Shown: positions 1-10,271 of the stretch, in pieces | Layout of the letters: each line of letters starts with the position of its first letter | How positions within the stretch are numbered: the stretch's first letter is position 1 | Assembly (NCBI GenBank): GCA_014885115.2 | Contig: WKLE02003225.1 | Location: forward strand, 1-33,841 | Direction of reading: 5' to 3' | Length of the DNA stretch: 33,841 nucleotides | Origin: Asterionellopsis glacialis | Taxonomy: Eukaryota > Bacillariophyta > Plagiogrammaphyceae > Rhaphoneidales > Asterionellopsidaceae | Made by a program: the position numbers and the translations under genes | Notes under the pieces: model-generated | Told to the model about the DNA's origin: nothing | What the model saw: the letters and a program-made list of their open reading frames with translations, nothing else | The model's database searches: none

Positions 1-2
1 TC

Positions 3-128
3 GGTCGGGTTCTTCAAGTTCTAGACGGAAATGAAAGAAATTGTGAAGAGCCGTACAGTATGTCAGAAATCGGTCCGGCGTATTTTGTACATTATGTACC
101 AGGCTCTACGCAAGATTCACAAAGCTAG
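3..128 (+). CDS. possible 3' end of a gene cut by the window edge
   Basis: An open frame runs from the left edge to a TAG at 126-128, giving 41 residues without an upstream start. The peptide has a mixed, protein-like composition (for example the stretch SEIGPAYFVHYVPG), and the stretch is less AT-rich than the DNA that follows. I recognise no family. Forty-one open codons in AT-rich DNA can occur by chance, so this is only a candidate terminal exon. No downstream gene on this strand continues it. Confidence 0.2.
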   Translation, partial: GRVLQVLDGNERNCEEPYSMSEIGPAYFVHYVPGSTQDSQS

Positions 129-623
129 TAATAACTCCATGGAAATTTATCAATTAACGGAGGAAGTAGCTAACTTTTTTTCAATTTAGGGAAGCTAAAA
201 AATCCAAATATATAGGGAATCTTATTTTTTTACCATTATTTGATCAAACTATCATTTTTTTGACCATGTCATGATGAAATGTGTATGACTGCCTCACTAA
301 TGTCTAGCATCTAAGTGAAGCTCCTGTTGGATGGAGAATTTGTAAAAGTCAGCAACAGATAAATTTTTCGTGCTTTTTTAATTAGGTAATTGGTTACTTA
401 TTGAATATGAAACCATGTATATTAAAAATTTAAGTATAGTAATATGTATAATACGTATCACATGTTAAACATACTGAAATATTTTTTGTAGAGATACTCC
501 AATTTTTTAATCCTTAAGTAATCCTGAAAAAAAGGAATCTGTCAGTCATGAATATCATATTAATTAGCATGAAAAATGAGTGAAAAAAAGAAAGAGCAGA
601 TGATGAGATTGATGATAGTGCTG

Positions 624-717
624 TTACAGTCAAACCATCTTGCAACTGAGCATAGTTATTGCAGATTGATTTTTGAAGTCAATAGCTATGCTCAGTTCCA
701 AGATGGTCCAACTGTAA
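624..717. repeat. long inverted repeat able to form a hairpin
   Basis: The left arm 624-661 and right arm 680-717 are reverse complements over 38 positions with only four unpaired positions (three of them together near the base) and one G-U pair, separated by an 18-base loop at 662-679. As RNA it would fold into a stem of about 38 bp, the size of a microRNA precursor. As DNA it resembles a small fold-back element. No target-site duplication is obvious at the borders, and no open frame crosses it. Confidence 0.8.
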
Positions 718-752
718 GTCAGGGATCTGAAAAATTAGTTTAATAGAAGTAT

Positions 753-785
753 GGTACTACCAGTACCAGTACCAGTACTAGTACC
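753..785. repeat. CAGTAC microsatellite
   Basis: Short tandem units of ACCAGT/CAGTAC lie within a self-complementary frame beginning GGTACTACC and ending AGTACC. It lies 35 bp right of the hairpin and shares the GTACC/GGTAC words found in several other intergenic regions of the window. Confidence 0.75.
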
Positions 786-1722
786 ACCTTCACTGCAAGG
801 CTCAATTATTGGGCATATATTTTGGAAAAGAATACTGATATTTTTGACATCCCATCACAACAAAGGCAAATCAACTTCACCAAGATGAAAACAGTTGATA
901 TTCATGCTAACCCAAGGCTTGGGAGAGACTACCAAACTATCCATATCAACCTATTTTGATGATAAATAAATATAATATGAAAAGTAGTTGCAAAAAGGAA
1001 GAACAATTTCTCACTGCAGAACAAAAATAAAAGGGAACTCTGAAACCATTTCACCAAAACATAAACCACAAAGGCATCATCCTTTAAGTCCCAAGCACCA
1101 CCAGATAGTAACCTTTCAATCAATACATTTATATACCTAATTACTTGAAGTCCTGTGGTTTTGGGAATACAGGGTAGACTGTGATATTGTAGTTACAATA
1201 CCTTTACTTTCTATCACATAAGAACATAAAAAGCATTTACTTTTATTGATCATTAGCATATTAAGAAGATTGTAATAGCTTTATGTTGTGATTGTTTGTT
1301 TTGACATATTTACATGATGTTGTAATGGAATCTACAATTAGCACTCCTGCTTGATAAGAAAATAATACAAATTTTTGTACATGAATCATAAAAATAATTA
1401 TTGGCATACAATTTTTTTGTAACTTTTTATACTCAGATCATGCAACAAAGTGGTCCAGATCTAGAGATGAAACAACTACTTTGTTCCTCTAATGTTTTGT
1501 AGACCAAAACAAATCCTACGTGCAATCAATCATATTCTGAAGAAAGGCACAAATTTCCTACTTTAAATTGATGCCTACTTGTTGGAGTTATCCTTGAGTT
1601 CCTTTGCTTTTTCCTACTCTGACACTGGAGAGGGATTCCTGGCAGGCTACGTGATCTAGGAATCACACCCTATCTTACTTAGTAGATGTGTTGTAAAGCT
1701 AGTGCACGTACAAAAAAGTGAA

Positions 1723-1746
1723 TTTTATTTATTTATTTATTCATTT
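1723..1746. repeat. TTTA microsatellite
   Basis: About five consecutive TTTA units followed by a degenerate TTCA and a T run. Simple repeat in intergenic DNA. Confidence 0.8.
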
Positions 1747-1797
1747 TTGATACTATAGGGAAATCCTCAAATTTTAAGAATGATATCATGCCTATAC

Positions 1798-1848
1798 TGT
1801 ATCATATGTACATGATACATGCATGATACACACATGTCAGTGTATCAT
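1798..1848. repeat. four copies of TGTATCAT/ATGATACA
   Basis: The 8-base word occurs in forward orientation at 1798-1805 and 1841-1848 and in reverse at 1812-1819 and 1823-1830, so the block has nested dyad symmetry. It could be a cluster of protein-binding sites or a decayed palindromic repeat. No flanking gene within 1.7 kb suggests a target. Confidence 0.7.
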
Positions 1849-2092
1849 ACTCTGGATGATGTGTTCCAACAGATATGAAAACAAGGACAACATGTATCAA
1901 CTAATAGATCCAATTACTTGTTGATGACAAATTGTAAGATATTGTTCTATATTCAGTACTACTATACCAAGTTAGGGTAATTGGTGATTGTGATGGTATG
2001 GTTCTTGAAGACAAAATGATAATTGACCAAGTAGAGAATAGTACATGGGCTGGTCCTAGCTACACAGCCATGGGAAATGATAATATTCAAGA

Positions 2093-2117
2093 TTCTTCTC
2101 TCTCTCTCTTTCTCTCC
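2093..2117. repeat. CT-rich tract
   Basis: Alternating CT units with small T interruptions; a low-complexity tract in intergenic DNA. Confidence 0.75.
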
Positions 2118-3561
2118 ACAACCTTCTTCTGACCAAAGTGCTGGGTGAAAGTAAAATAGGCAAATGAATAGTGAATCTTCAAAGATAGCAACTTCTCCAT
2201 CTATAAAGTACATAGTTTACAAAACAACAGAGCACGAGAAAGCCACCCAATGGTGGTGTTGGTGGATTTTAGGATTATGCTGAATACAAAACCTTTACCA
2301 ACAGTATCAATAACAATTTTGAATTGATGGGAGGTTTGAATGTATCCATTTGGAAGATTGATTGTTGAGTCTTTTGGGATGAAGATAATAAACCAGAGTG
2401 CATTATGTCTATATCGTACTCCCAATCTCTTGTTCTGATTGAGTACAGTTGTCAGAATTTGCGGCCTCTAGAGAGAACTTGTGTAGTTAGTACGTTTTAT
2501 GGTACTTGAGGAATAAGTAGAAATAGGTATTTTTTTATTAGCATTATTTCACATACGTACCAAATAATCTAGTACATGCGTGACCGCTCGCAACTCGTGA
2601 CCGTATGCGATGCGTCAGTGTTGATCAGTCATTGACCCTTAACCCTATCAATCTAAATAACACCTTTGACTCTCAGGTTGAACAACTTGTCTGGAAAGAA
2701 TCTTTCGAAATGATACGTATCCAGAGATACTAAAATAAAGTTGATTCAACTTTTCTTTAGCTTTTTTTTGTTGATCAGAATACCGTATCTCTAAAAACTA
2801 AAAATATCTTTCTCTCAGAGTTTAGTCCTCTAAAAATTATTATTTGTACAGCGAATTTCATCCGAGAGACTCTTAATTCCAGCCTTGCTTTATGTCCACT
2901 TTTCAGTACCGACAACTAGAACTGTTTGTGAACTGAGCGAAAAGAAGCTAGGCATTATAAAAATTATCACTGCAACTTTTGATCCTACTTTGAAATTAGA
3001 GCTAGTGATAGAGAAACGAAATGCTACAGTGTATATGAACGTGCGTTCGAAATTATTAAAAAAGAACCAAGAGTACAATCAACGTAAGATTACATTTATA
3101 TTTTTGGTTCATCAAATCTAAGTTCCCAGCGACGCTTTTATTCACTTGCGTCTTTCTCATCACTTTTTCTCAATACTACAACGCACTTCGCGCCCATCGA
3201 TATTGTTTGTAGTGTTTGTTTCTTGTTATCAATTAAGGCAGCGAATGGGTGTTTGTAGCAAAAAGTATGAGGTGCTTAATTTTTTTTGGATTTTTTTTGG
3301 GTTTGAAAATGTTTTGTGTATATGCATGCATTAGTATTTGTGTCTGAAATAGGATAACATAGTAATTTTTTGTTCTTGTGATGTACATTCACAAGGTCGT
3401 CTTTTTCTTTTTCCTTCGAAAGTAATGGATTTTTTTATAAAAACAATATAATATTTTTGTGGTTGTTGAAACTCCAATCAAGATATCGTTGTAAATGAAC
3501 AACGCTGCAACTAGGAGTACACGTTGGATTAAAGCAAAGCGACAGTGATGGGTTTTCGTCA

Positions 3562-5651
3562 TCATGTCCGTGCGCGTTTTGCAGGTGACGGCAGTGGAAC
3601 TGGTGGGGCACCAGTGGGAATACATCCATTGCTAAGCTTAGCATCAGCCATTGGTGCGACAGGTGGCGTGGAGGATGACGAGGACGAGTATGATAACTCA
3701 TCATCTTCAATGAAATAGTCATTACTATCCTCCGAGTCCGATTCGTAATCAAAAACGAAGGCCGGCAAATCACATTCATGAACAAGTTCAATGGCACAAT
3801 CCATTCCATGCCTCCTTCCTTCCCATGTGTTTACCTTATGAAGAAATTCACTGGTACCATATCGAAAGTACACATTCTCGACTCCAAGGCCAAACCGCAA
3901 AGCGACAAAGAAACACGCTTCGTGCTTACAGTCCTCTTCACTTTTTCCTGCTCCAAGGCACCGTCCACTTCTATCATACTTGCGGTCAAAGAATTTAGCA
4001 AAAGGGTAAGCCTGGACGCCGTATTCCGGAGACTCCAAACAAGCAATTAAAATCCTTAATCTCGATTCACATAATCGGAACCATTCTAAAAATTCAGCTC
4101 TATTGTTGGCAGTGATATTAATCTAACGGATAGGTAGGATAAATAATAGACAAAATATATAATTTAGATAATTTCAAAGTGAGACGTGAGACCAGAGAAA
4201 ATGCGGAACAAGATACTCCACTTTCTTCCTCTTACCTGCAAAAAATTTGAATGCCTTCTAAAAAAATCATTTCCCTGGTACAATTGACTCCAGGTACTGG
4301 TTCCAGCTTCGATTGCTGCAACGATTTGATTTGCTTCGCACATTTCCATTTGAATCCTTCGTAATTGTGGAATTCCAACATTGTAGGAAGAGTTCATACT
4401 AGGATATGCGGGCGTAATGATAGGCATAATATGTGTTCCGTCTCTTGGGTTTTGCTTTGGATTCCATACGGGCAAGGGCAAAACTCCTGGAGGTGGTGTA
4501 GTTACGATCTCGCCGAGAGTAACGGGTGCTGGCCAACGCCAGTTTGCATACGTGTGAAAAAATATCCGCAAGAGCGTGGATGGGAGAGCGTCAGGGTGTT
4601 GTTTGCACACTTGTGCAACGAGAATTGCCCAATTAATACCACCCAAAAAGCCAAGAACATTAGAATATAGGCCATGAACGAGAGCCCACTCCTTCACCGC
4701 ACGGAGAGTCGATCGGAAGTGATCCAGGTTAGGAACTATTTCAAGAAGCATCTGAGCAACTCTGACACCGTTCATTGATCTGACGCCCGCTTCTTCCGAA
4801 ATTCCGACCAAATCGGCGTCATCGATGCGGTGCTCTATCCTTGCGTTGGCGGAATCTAATAAGGATGCAGGCGGTTGCGCGGAGAGTTTGGAAGTCTCGG
4901 AGAGTCTAGCAAAGAGAAGATCAATATCTATGCCTTGTATTGTGCACTTGATTACTGGGGTATAAGCAGCTGGAATTGGATGAACATTGTTTACACGGGG
5001 GTCAGCCCTGAGCAATTTGACGAGGGAACTGAAGAAGTCTACCCTCGAGCAGTTGGGCGGACTCAGAGCGAGCAAGTCCATGTCTGCATGAGGCTTGTGA
5101 ACGCCTAATCGGTAGGAACCAAAGCTAATGAGAGCAACCCTTGGACGTTGCCATTTGTTTGCTGTTTGAAGATGTTGCGGTTGATGTTGCTGTTGTGACA
5201 TGTCATGTGGAGGTAATTGGGTGGTGTTGGCATCGATGGGTTTGAGAGCAAGCTGCGAGGCCCAGCGATTCAGCAGCTCTTGAAGCGCCGAAAGCGCGTG
5301 TCGCCGTTGCTCTAATCCCTGAGGGCTATCGTACAAATTCAGATGTTCCAAGCATTCTAATAGATTATGCGTTAGATCGGGGGCATTTGGTGATGGTTGA
5401 GGTTGTATTATTTGGACCGGGACTGAAACTGGAACCGTGTGCATTCCTCGCTGCTGTTGCTGCGATTGTTGATTCTGCTGTTGCTGTTGGTGAAAGTTGT
5501 TCCGATGTTGCCTTCGGCTTCTATTGCTACGGTTCTTGCTGTTCTGGTTATTGTTGTTTTTTGACTTTGATTGTTTCTGTTGATTTGTAAGAGTTGGTAG
5601 TGTTGACGATGTCTGCACCGTTGGTTCGGTTGCCATCATCGCCGTCGCCAT
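3562..5651 (-). CDS. PAP: nuclear poly(A) polymerase, 2 exons
   Basis: Adds the poly(A) tail to cleaved pre-mRNA in the nucleus. The CDS is complement(join(3562..4122,4236..5651)), 658 residues. Residues 1-70 are Gln/Asn/Ser-rich and probably disordered. The nucleotidyltransferase domain follows, with the FGSYRLGV motif at 177-184, metal-binding Asp190 and Asp192, and the third Asp at 244 (GIDIDLLFARL). The central PAP domain includes GINWAILVAQ. The RNA-binding-like domain crosses the intron: FFRRHSNFLQ joins INITANNRAE, then the WFRLCESRLRILI block at about 486-498. Exon 1 ends at CAG|GTAAGA and exon 2 follows TTAG. The tail has an acidic segment, a run of six Ser, and ends in basic PSPAKRART, a possible nuclear signal. 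The family and splice calls are very secure; the exact extent of the tail is slightly less so. Confidence 0.95.
4123..4235 (-). other. intron of poly(A) polymerase (113 bp, phase 0)
   Basis: On the minus strand the donor is CAG|GTAAGA at 4236/4235 and the acceptor TTAG ends at 4123. Reading through instead gives a short unrelated tail ending at 4164, while splicing restores a continuous PAP RNA-binding domain. Confidence 0.92.
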
Positions 5652-6936
5652 TGGTTCTTCTCTTGTGCTGCTTACGTTGATTCGGTCGCTGAGCCTTCAC
5701 TTCCACCCCGGAGTCTAATCGTACAGGTAATAATAGTAAGAATCTCCGTACAGGTATTATACGGGCTATTTTCGATTTGCTTCAGGGAGAGGCTCTACTC
5801 TCTCTACTTCGTAGAGACGATTCACATGCGATGGGCGAAGAGAAGAATCGTTTCAAGAATAACAACCACCGCTGGCTGCCTGCTTCCTAAATTCCTATTC
5901 CAGGAATTCCACCGTACTCTCAGTACTTAATCGTAATACAATCAGTTACCATTCATATGGTCTATACCGCAGTAATTAATCGAACCTATTATTGTGTAGA
6001 TTCAATATAGGGATGTTTTCTGATCAATGGATGGCAATTGGCCAATCAAATTAGGAAAATTCACGTAAACAAGACTTTTTCTGTGCAGTCGATAAAAGCA
6101 TCTGCGATGATTCAATACCCGTAAAAAAACTTTAGTATTTCCCGCTCCTTTGCTCTCAGTTCCTAAACATTGGAATCATTCTGATTGGCTTTTCATGATG
6201 TCATGATGATGATCCATAAAAAAATCATTTAACGAAAAGTTCAACAAGACCAACTTTCGGTCAGAACATTTTACTAACGGCTTCCTAGTCAAATTTTTTT
6301 AACGGCTCCTGGGAGGTTTTCATTGACCCACGTCTCACCAAGTCCCTAGGCGTCCGCCTACGTACTCCTAAGACCCCAACCGACGTATGCGTCTACGGGG
6401 CACGTCGGCCATCCAAAAAACAATGCCACTTCAACATGAACATCGATCTTGCGAGGAAATATGGTGGGTGACGTGCGTCTGCTTGCTGCCACTCACAACC
6501 AGCACACATGACCCCCGACTTCATTGAACCCCACTACCATAGAGTAATTACCCCATTATTTCCAATCTTTACTTTTCTGTCTGTACTACGTACGTTACGC
6601 TATTCGTGCAAGTATGCATGACTCACATTCGAACATCACATTTTTTTTATCCAGCTTTTTTATCAACCCTCTTGTCCGTCCTTCATGGCTGGCTGAGCCG
6701 ACTGACCGTCCGTCTGTGCTGTCAAAACTCAAACCTCACCAACAAAGAGGTGACTGAAGATAGATACCGGTGGCCGATGCCCATGAGATAGAGAAGACGA
6801 CGACTGACTGTACCTCTTCCAATCTCACCAGCATCTATATCATAAACCTTTGCAACCATAAGACGGACACATTATCGTTTTTGCAACACAAGAGTGAAAG
6901 CAACAGAACAATACAAAAAAAGAATCTTTAAACAAT
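5652..6936. promoter_or_regulatory. divergent promoter region between poly(A) polymerase and uL24m
   Basis: About 1.3 kb separates the two divergent start codons, so both promoters must lie here. Visible items are two copies of GTACAGGTA (5721-5729, 5748-5756), a perfect 7-bp inverted repeat TCTCTAC-TTC-GTAGAGA (5801-5817), and A-rich leader sequence directly before the uL24m ATG. No clear TATA box or conserved gene was recognised. A short open frame near 6606-6791 has no protein-like features. Confidence 0.5.
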
Positions 6937-7557
6937 ATGAGTAGCGGTCGTTACAAATTGATGAAACTTCTCATGCACGGACCTCGTGTCAACAAGAATA
7001 AACCTCAGATTCGAGAAGCTGCCAAAAAGAATAAATGGAATATTGTACGAGGCGATAAAGTTCAAGTCATTGGTAAACATCCCGAAAAAGGAAAACAGGG
7101 TATTGTTTCCAAGGTTATTCATGACCTTGATCGTGTTATTGTGGAGGGTGTGAATATGGGACCCTTCCAAATCAAGGGTGATCCAGACCGTGGCGTCAAG
7201 GGGCAAATTTTACAAAAGGAACGGACAATTCATTACAGTAAAGTTAGTTTGATCGATCCAGTATCAGGACTTCCCACGCGAATTTATAAAAAGTACTTGG
7301 AAGATGGGACGAAAGTTAGAGTGGCAAAGAAAAGTGGTGCCATCATTCCAAGACCTGCCATCTTGACTCAACGAAAGAAACCAGTGAGTGGTATCATTAC
7401 AGAAAGTGATACGTTAGATGAAGATGCATGGGAAAATACCTATGATCCCAATGAAGCATCGAGGTGGCATATAGATGGCGTATCAAAGAGAACTGCGGAA
7501 GCTTTTGCAGCTGCAACTGGAATCGGCAATAATAGTGCTACCAACAGCTCTTCTTAG
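6937..7557 (+). CDS. MRPL24: mitochondrial large-subunit ribosomal protein uL24m
   Basis: Structural protein of the mitochondrial ribosome large subunit that helps start 23S-like rRNA folding. The 206-residue product has the KOW fold at about residues 36-72: IVRGDKVQVIGKHPEKGKQG followed by DRVIVEGVNM. It continues with the uL24 block around HYSKVSLIDPVSGLPTRI and then a C-terminal extension containing ESDTLDEDAWENTY, as in mitochondrial rather than bacterial or plastid L24. The first 30 residues are basic (RYKLMKLLMHG, then KNK), which suits import, although no long presequence is visible. The start is the first ATG after an A-rich leader. It is intronless and converges on the next gene with 164 bp between stop codons. 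Confidence 0.92.
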   Translation: MSSGRYKLMKLLMHGPRVNKNKPQIREAAKKNKWNIVRGDKVQVIGKHPEKGKQGIVSKVIHDLDRVIVEGVNMGPFQIKGDPDRGVKGQILQKERTIHYSKVSLIDPVSGLPTRIYKKYLEDGTKVRVAKKSGAIIPRPAILTQRKKPVSGIITESDTLDEDAWENTYDPNEASRWHIDGVSKRTAEAFAAATGIGNNSATNSSS

Positions 7558-7721
7558 AGAAACAGGGTAGAACTTCCTTGCATTTAAAAAAAAATTCAAT
7601 CAATATCGCGTTCAAATTTGATGACATGCTTGAAATCATATTCTTATAATTTTAGTAGAACACATATGCATAATTATAGTACATGCACGAGCGATCCACC
7701 AACAGACTGAGTTGGGGATAT

Positions 7722-10271
7722 TCAGTCATGATTGTCACAAAACCTTTCTTTGACAGATGGACTGTGAAATAATCCTTCTTCGGATACTTTCCGCGAGATT
7801 AATGACTGCCAAGGGTCCAGCAGTGCTGTTGCATCGCTGCTGTTTTGTTTCAGTTGGTCGTATAAGAATTGCATAGAATGATACATTTCCTGCCTTTTGT
7901 TGAAAGGTGAAGGGAACATTAGATCACCACCACCACCACCACCACCATCATTATCAAAACCCGAAAGCATATCATGTGAATTTGGCAGTATAAAAGAGGC
8001 CATAGTGGTAGCTTGAATGACTTGGAGAAATTCGGGACTAAGGCGATTACACTTGGGTGTTGCCGTTTGTTCTAAATTTCCAGTTTTGGATTTCTTGATA
8101 GGGTGGTGTTGCACTGGGGTGCAGTGACCAAGATGCTCTGCTTGTGTATTGGCCGAAAAGCATTTGGAGATTTGATCTGTGAGACTGTCATGATTATTAT
8201 TTGTATTGATAGAGCCCGTATCTGGATGAAGTTCCAAGTCCTTTGTAAGAGCAATAGCAATAGCATTCTCTAAAGAAAGATCAACTAGTTTGTTCGACCC
8301 AATTGCTGATGATGACATGTTTTCTTCGCTCTCTTTTTGTAATATCTCATCTTTAACAACCATTCGAGCCATTTGGACTAAGATTTCATTATATGCAGTT
8401 TGGAAATGTCCTGATCCACCTTGCGTTTGACCAAGAAATACAAAAGCTTCATGACAAGTCGATGCTACAATATTGGTAAATGTAACGAATAAGGACCGAA
8501 GAGGTATTACAATATCAAGTTCTTGTTTCAGGGCTAATACTGTGTGTAGAGCAATGGCTGTATGATTCAGAATATCACTAAGTACTAATTGGCATAAATG
8601 ATGTTGATTCTCAATTGTCGCGCCATTAGGATGATGCGTTCCTCCTTCATCTCCTTCTGTACCTTGTCCACCAGCACCTGACGCTGCTGCAGTAATAGGT
8701 GTTGCAATAAGAGTTCCAAGGAAAACTTTGGCACCATCCAAAACATCCAATGCATGTTCAACTATTTCAATGCCGTACTCCTGACACGCATCTATAAAGT
8801 GTAGAACCTTTTTATGGATGATTTCTTGATGGATATTACTTTCCGCTGCAGCTGCGATAGTTTGGTTCAACCATTCTTTACATGAAAGAGCAGCGACTTT
8901 CTGTGGAACACCATCTCCTCTATCACTACTGTATACTTCATTTTCTTTGTATTGTTGATACAATTTGGATAAATGTCGTACCATGTTCTCTACAAAGATG
9001 CGAAGTTGTATTGGTCCATCATCAGCTTCGGTTGATAGAGAAGAATCGTCATGATGATGATGATGATGTAGTTTTGGTGCATCCCATCGCTTTGATAAAT
9101 CATTCATACAATGTGGAAGAAGTAGTTGAATCAATTGCATGATTTCCTCTGGTGGCGACCAACAAGTACTTATATTGTCGTCGCCATACTCATAATGATG
9201 GTCATGTGCTTGTTCCATTAAAGCAAGATTTTGGTTCACAATGGATACAAGTAGTATATGTTGTAGCTCGAGTGGCTCATAATTGTTATTATTTTGGGAT
9301 GGTGTCAAGGACAACCAACTACTACCATGTCTAGTAGCATCATTTTGTTTTCTGAATAAAATTGTAGCAATTCGATCCAATAGGGTAGTAAGCTGATGGA
9401 GGGGTAATGGTTTGGGTCGTCGTAGTGGTTGCTGTTGGTTTTGCTGTCTCTGTAGTTCACCATTATGCATGTCGCAGTTGTCATTATAATCAGTAGGAGC
9501 ATTGTTTCCTCCATTTCCTTCCATTCCTCCACGGTAGTAATACCTCATTAGAATTCGACATGCCTCACATGCCGTCTTATCAAACAATAACATTACATCA
9601 TGCTGCTGGTGACTCATCAGTCCACCACCATCGCTAACTCCATTGCCATTGGTACAGGACTGAAACGATTCCTCCAATACTCGAGGTAAAATTGTTATGA
9701 TACGAATTAAATCATCTTGTGATGATTCTACCATACTACAAAAGTAATTGAATGGATTATCATCAATCATACTGTTAGTATTATTATTCTTTGGAGTGTC
9801 ATCATCCTCATGATGTGTATGATAATAATAGTTTTCCAACTTTTTGGAAAGACATTGAATGGCTCGTTCAAGTCGTCGTGTCGCTCGTCGTATCTCGTAT
9901 CCACTTCGTCGTTCGGGTTTCATAACTTGCTGTTGCTGTTGGGCTGGATGAAGGGTAGATCTTGGTCGTTGCATGAATTGAACATGACTACCAGTTGAAA
10001 GTGAGGATGAGGACGAGCATGATGCGGAAAAGGAAGAGGACCCCCCTCCCCTCGAGAATTCGCCGACGTTGTTCAATGCTGCGGTAGATGATGATGGCGG
10101 CGCACACATGGAAGCCGTGGCAGCAACCTTATTATTTGTCGTGTTCCATCCTTGACTAGGGGGTGTGATTGTGGATGTGTCAGAAACGGATGCAATTGAT
10201 GCTTCCAATAATGAAAGTAATGAATTGATCGAAGTCGTAAGTTCTTCGAGTAAAGTGTTGTCCATTGTCAT
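7722..10271 (-). CDS. unrecognised 849-residue protein with low-complexity segments
   Basis: I do not recognise the family. The first ATG is at 10271 (MTMDNTLLEEL); a second in-frame ATG lies two codons later. An amphipathic Leu-rich helix sits at about residues 6-25, then a Ser/Gly/Thr-rich linker, a Gln run and a basic helical stretch (GYEIRRATRRLERAIQ, about 124-139) followed by His/Asp/Asn-rich inserts. The middle and C-terminal parts contain long predicted helices without transmembrane character, for example around FIDACQEYGIEIVEHALDVL. Simple repeats at DNA level give a run of seven Gly (near 7925-7949) and six His (near 9049-9070). The helical blocks separated by disordered linkers suggest an alpha-solenoid or scaffold, but that is inference. 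A single long frame without introns supports a real gene. Confidence 0.75.
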   Translation of the reverse strand: MTMDNTLLEELTTSINSLLSLLEASIASVSDTSTITPPSQGWNTTNNKVAATASMCAPPSSSTAALNNVGEFSRGGGSSSFSASCSSSSSLSTGSHVQFMQRPRSTLHPAQQQQQVMKPERRSGYEIRRATRRLERAIQCLSKKLENYYYHTHHEDDDTPKNNNTNSMIDDNPFNYFCSMVESSQDDLIRIITILPRVLEESFQSCTNGNGVSDGGGLMSHQQHDVMLLFDKTACEACRILMRYYYRGGMEGNGGNNAPTDYNDNCDMHNGELQRQQNQQQPLRRPKPLPLHQLTTLLDRIATILFRKQNDATRHGSSWLSLTPSQNNNNYEPLELQHILLVSIVNQNLALMEQAHDHHYEYGDDNISTCWSPPEEIMQLIQLLLPHCMNDLSKRWDAPKLHHHHHHDDSSLSTEADDGPIQLRIFVENMVRHLSKLYQQYKENEVYSSDRGDGVPQKVAALSCKEWLNQTIAAAAESNIHQEIIHKKVLHFIDACQEYGIEIVEHALDVLDGAKVFLGTLIATPITAAASGAGGQGTEGDEGGTHHPNGATIENQHHLCQLVLSDILNHTAIALHTVLALKQELDIVIPLRSLFVTFTNIVASTCHEAFVFLGQTQGGSGHFQTAYNEILVQMARMVVKDEILQKESEENMSSSAIGSNKLVDLSLENAIAIALTKDLELHPDTGSINTNNNHDSLTDQISKCFSANTQAEHLGHCTPVQHHPIKKSKTGNLEQTATPKCNRLSPEFLQVIQATTMASFILPNSHDMLSGFDNDGGGGGGGDLMFPSPFNKRQEMYHSMQFLYDQLKQNSSDATALLDPWQSLISRKVSEEGLFHSPSVKERFCDNHD

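Larger units (their letters stand above)
129..3561. other. gene-poor intergenic stretch, about 3.4 kb
   Basis: No open frame here has a convincing start, length or protein-like composition; the longest are 60-80 codons and rich in Phe, Ile and Leu from AT-rich DNA. The stretch holds a near-perfect inverted repeat (624-717), a CAGTAC-type microsatellite (753-785), a TTTA repeat (1723-1746), a cluster of an 8-base word and its complement (1798-1848) and a CT tract (2093-2117). It may be a degraded repeat region. No transposase or reverse transcriptase signature was seen. Confidence 0.6.

Noticed and set aside
2885..3121. 78-codon open frame on the plus strand
   Set aside because: AT-rich, Lys/Ile-rich translation without recognisable motifs, and a chance-length frame on the complementary strand as well.
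3435..3809. Open frame of 124 codons on the minus strand
   Set aside because: It overlaps poly(A) polymerase exon 2 in another frame, lacks an ATG-led family match, and its composition is that of a shifted reading of the real exon.
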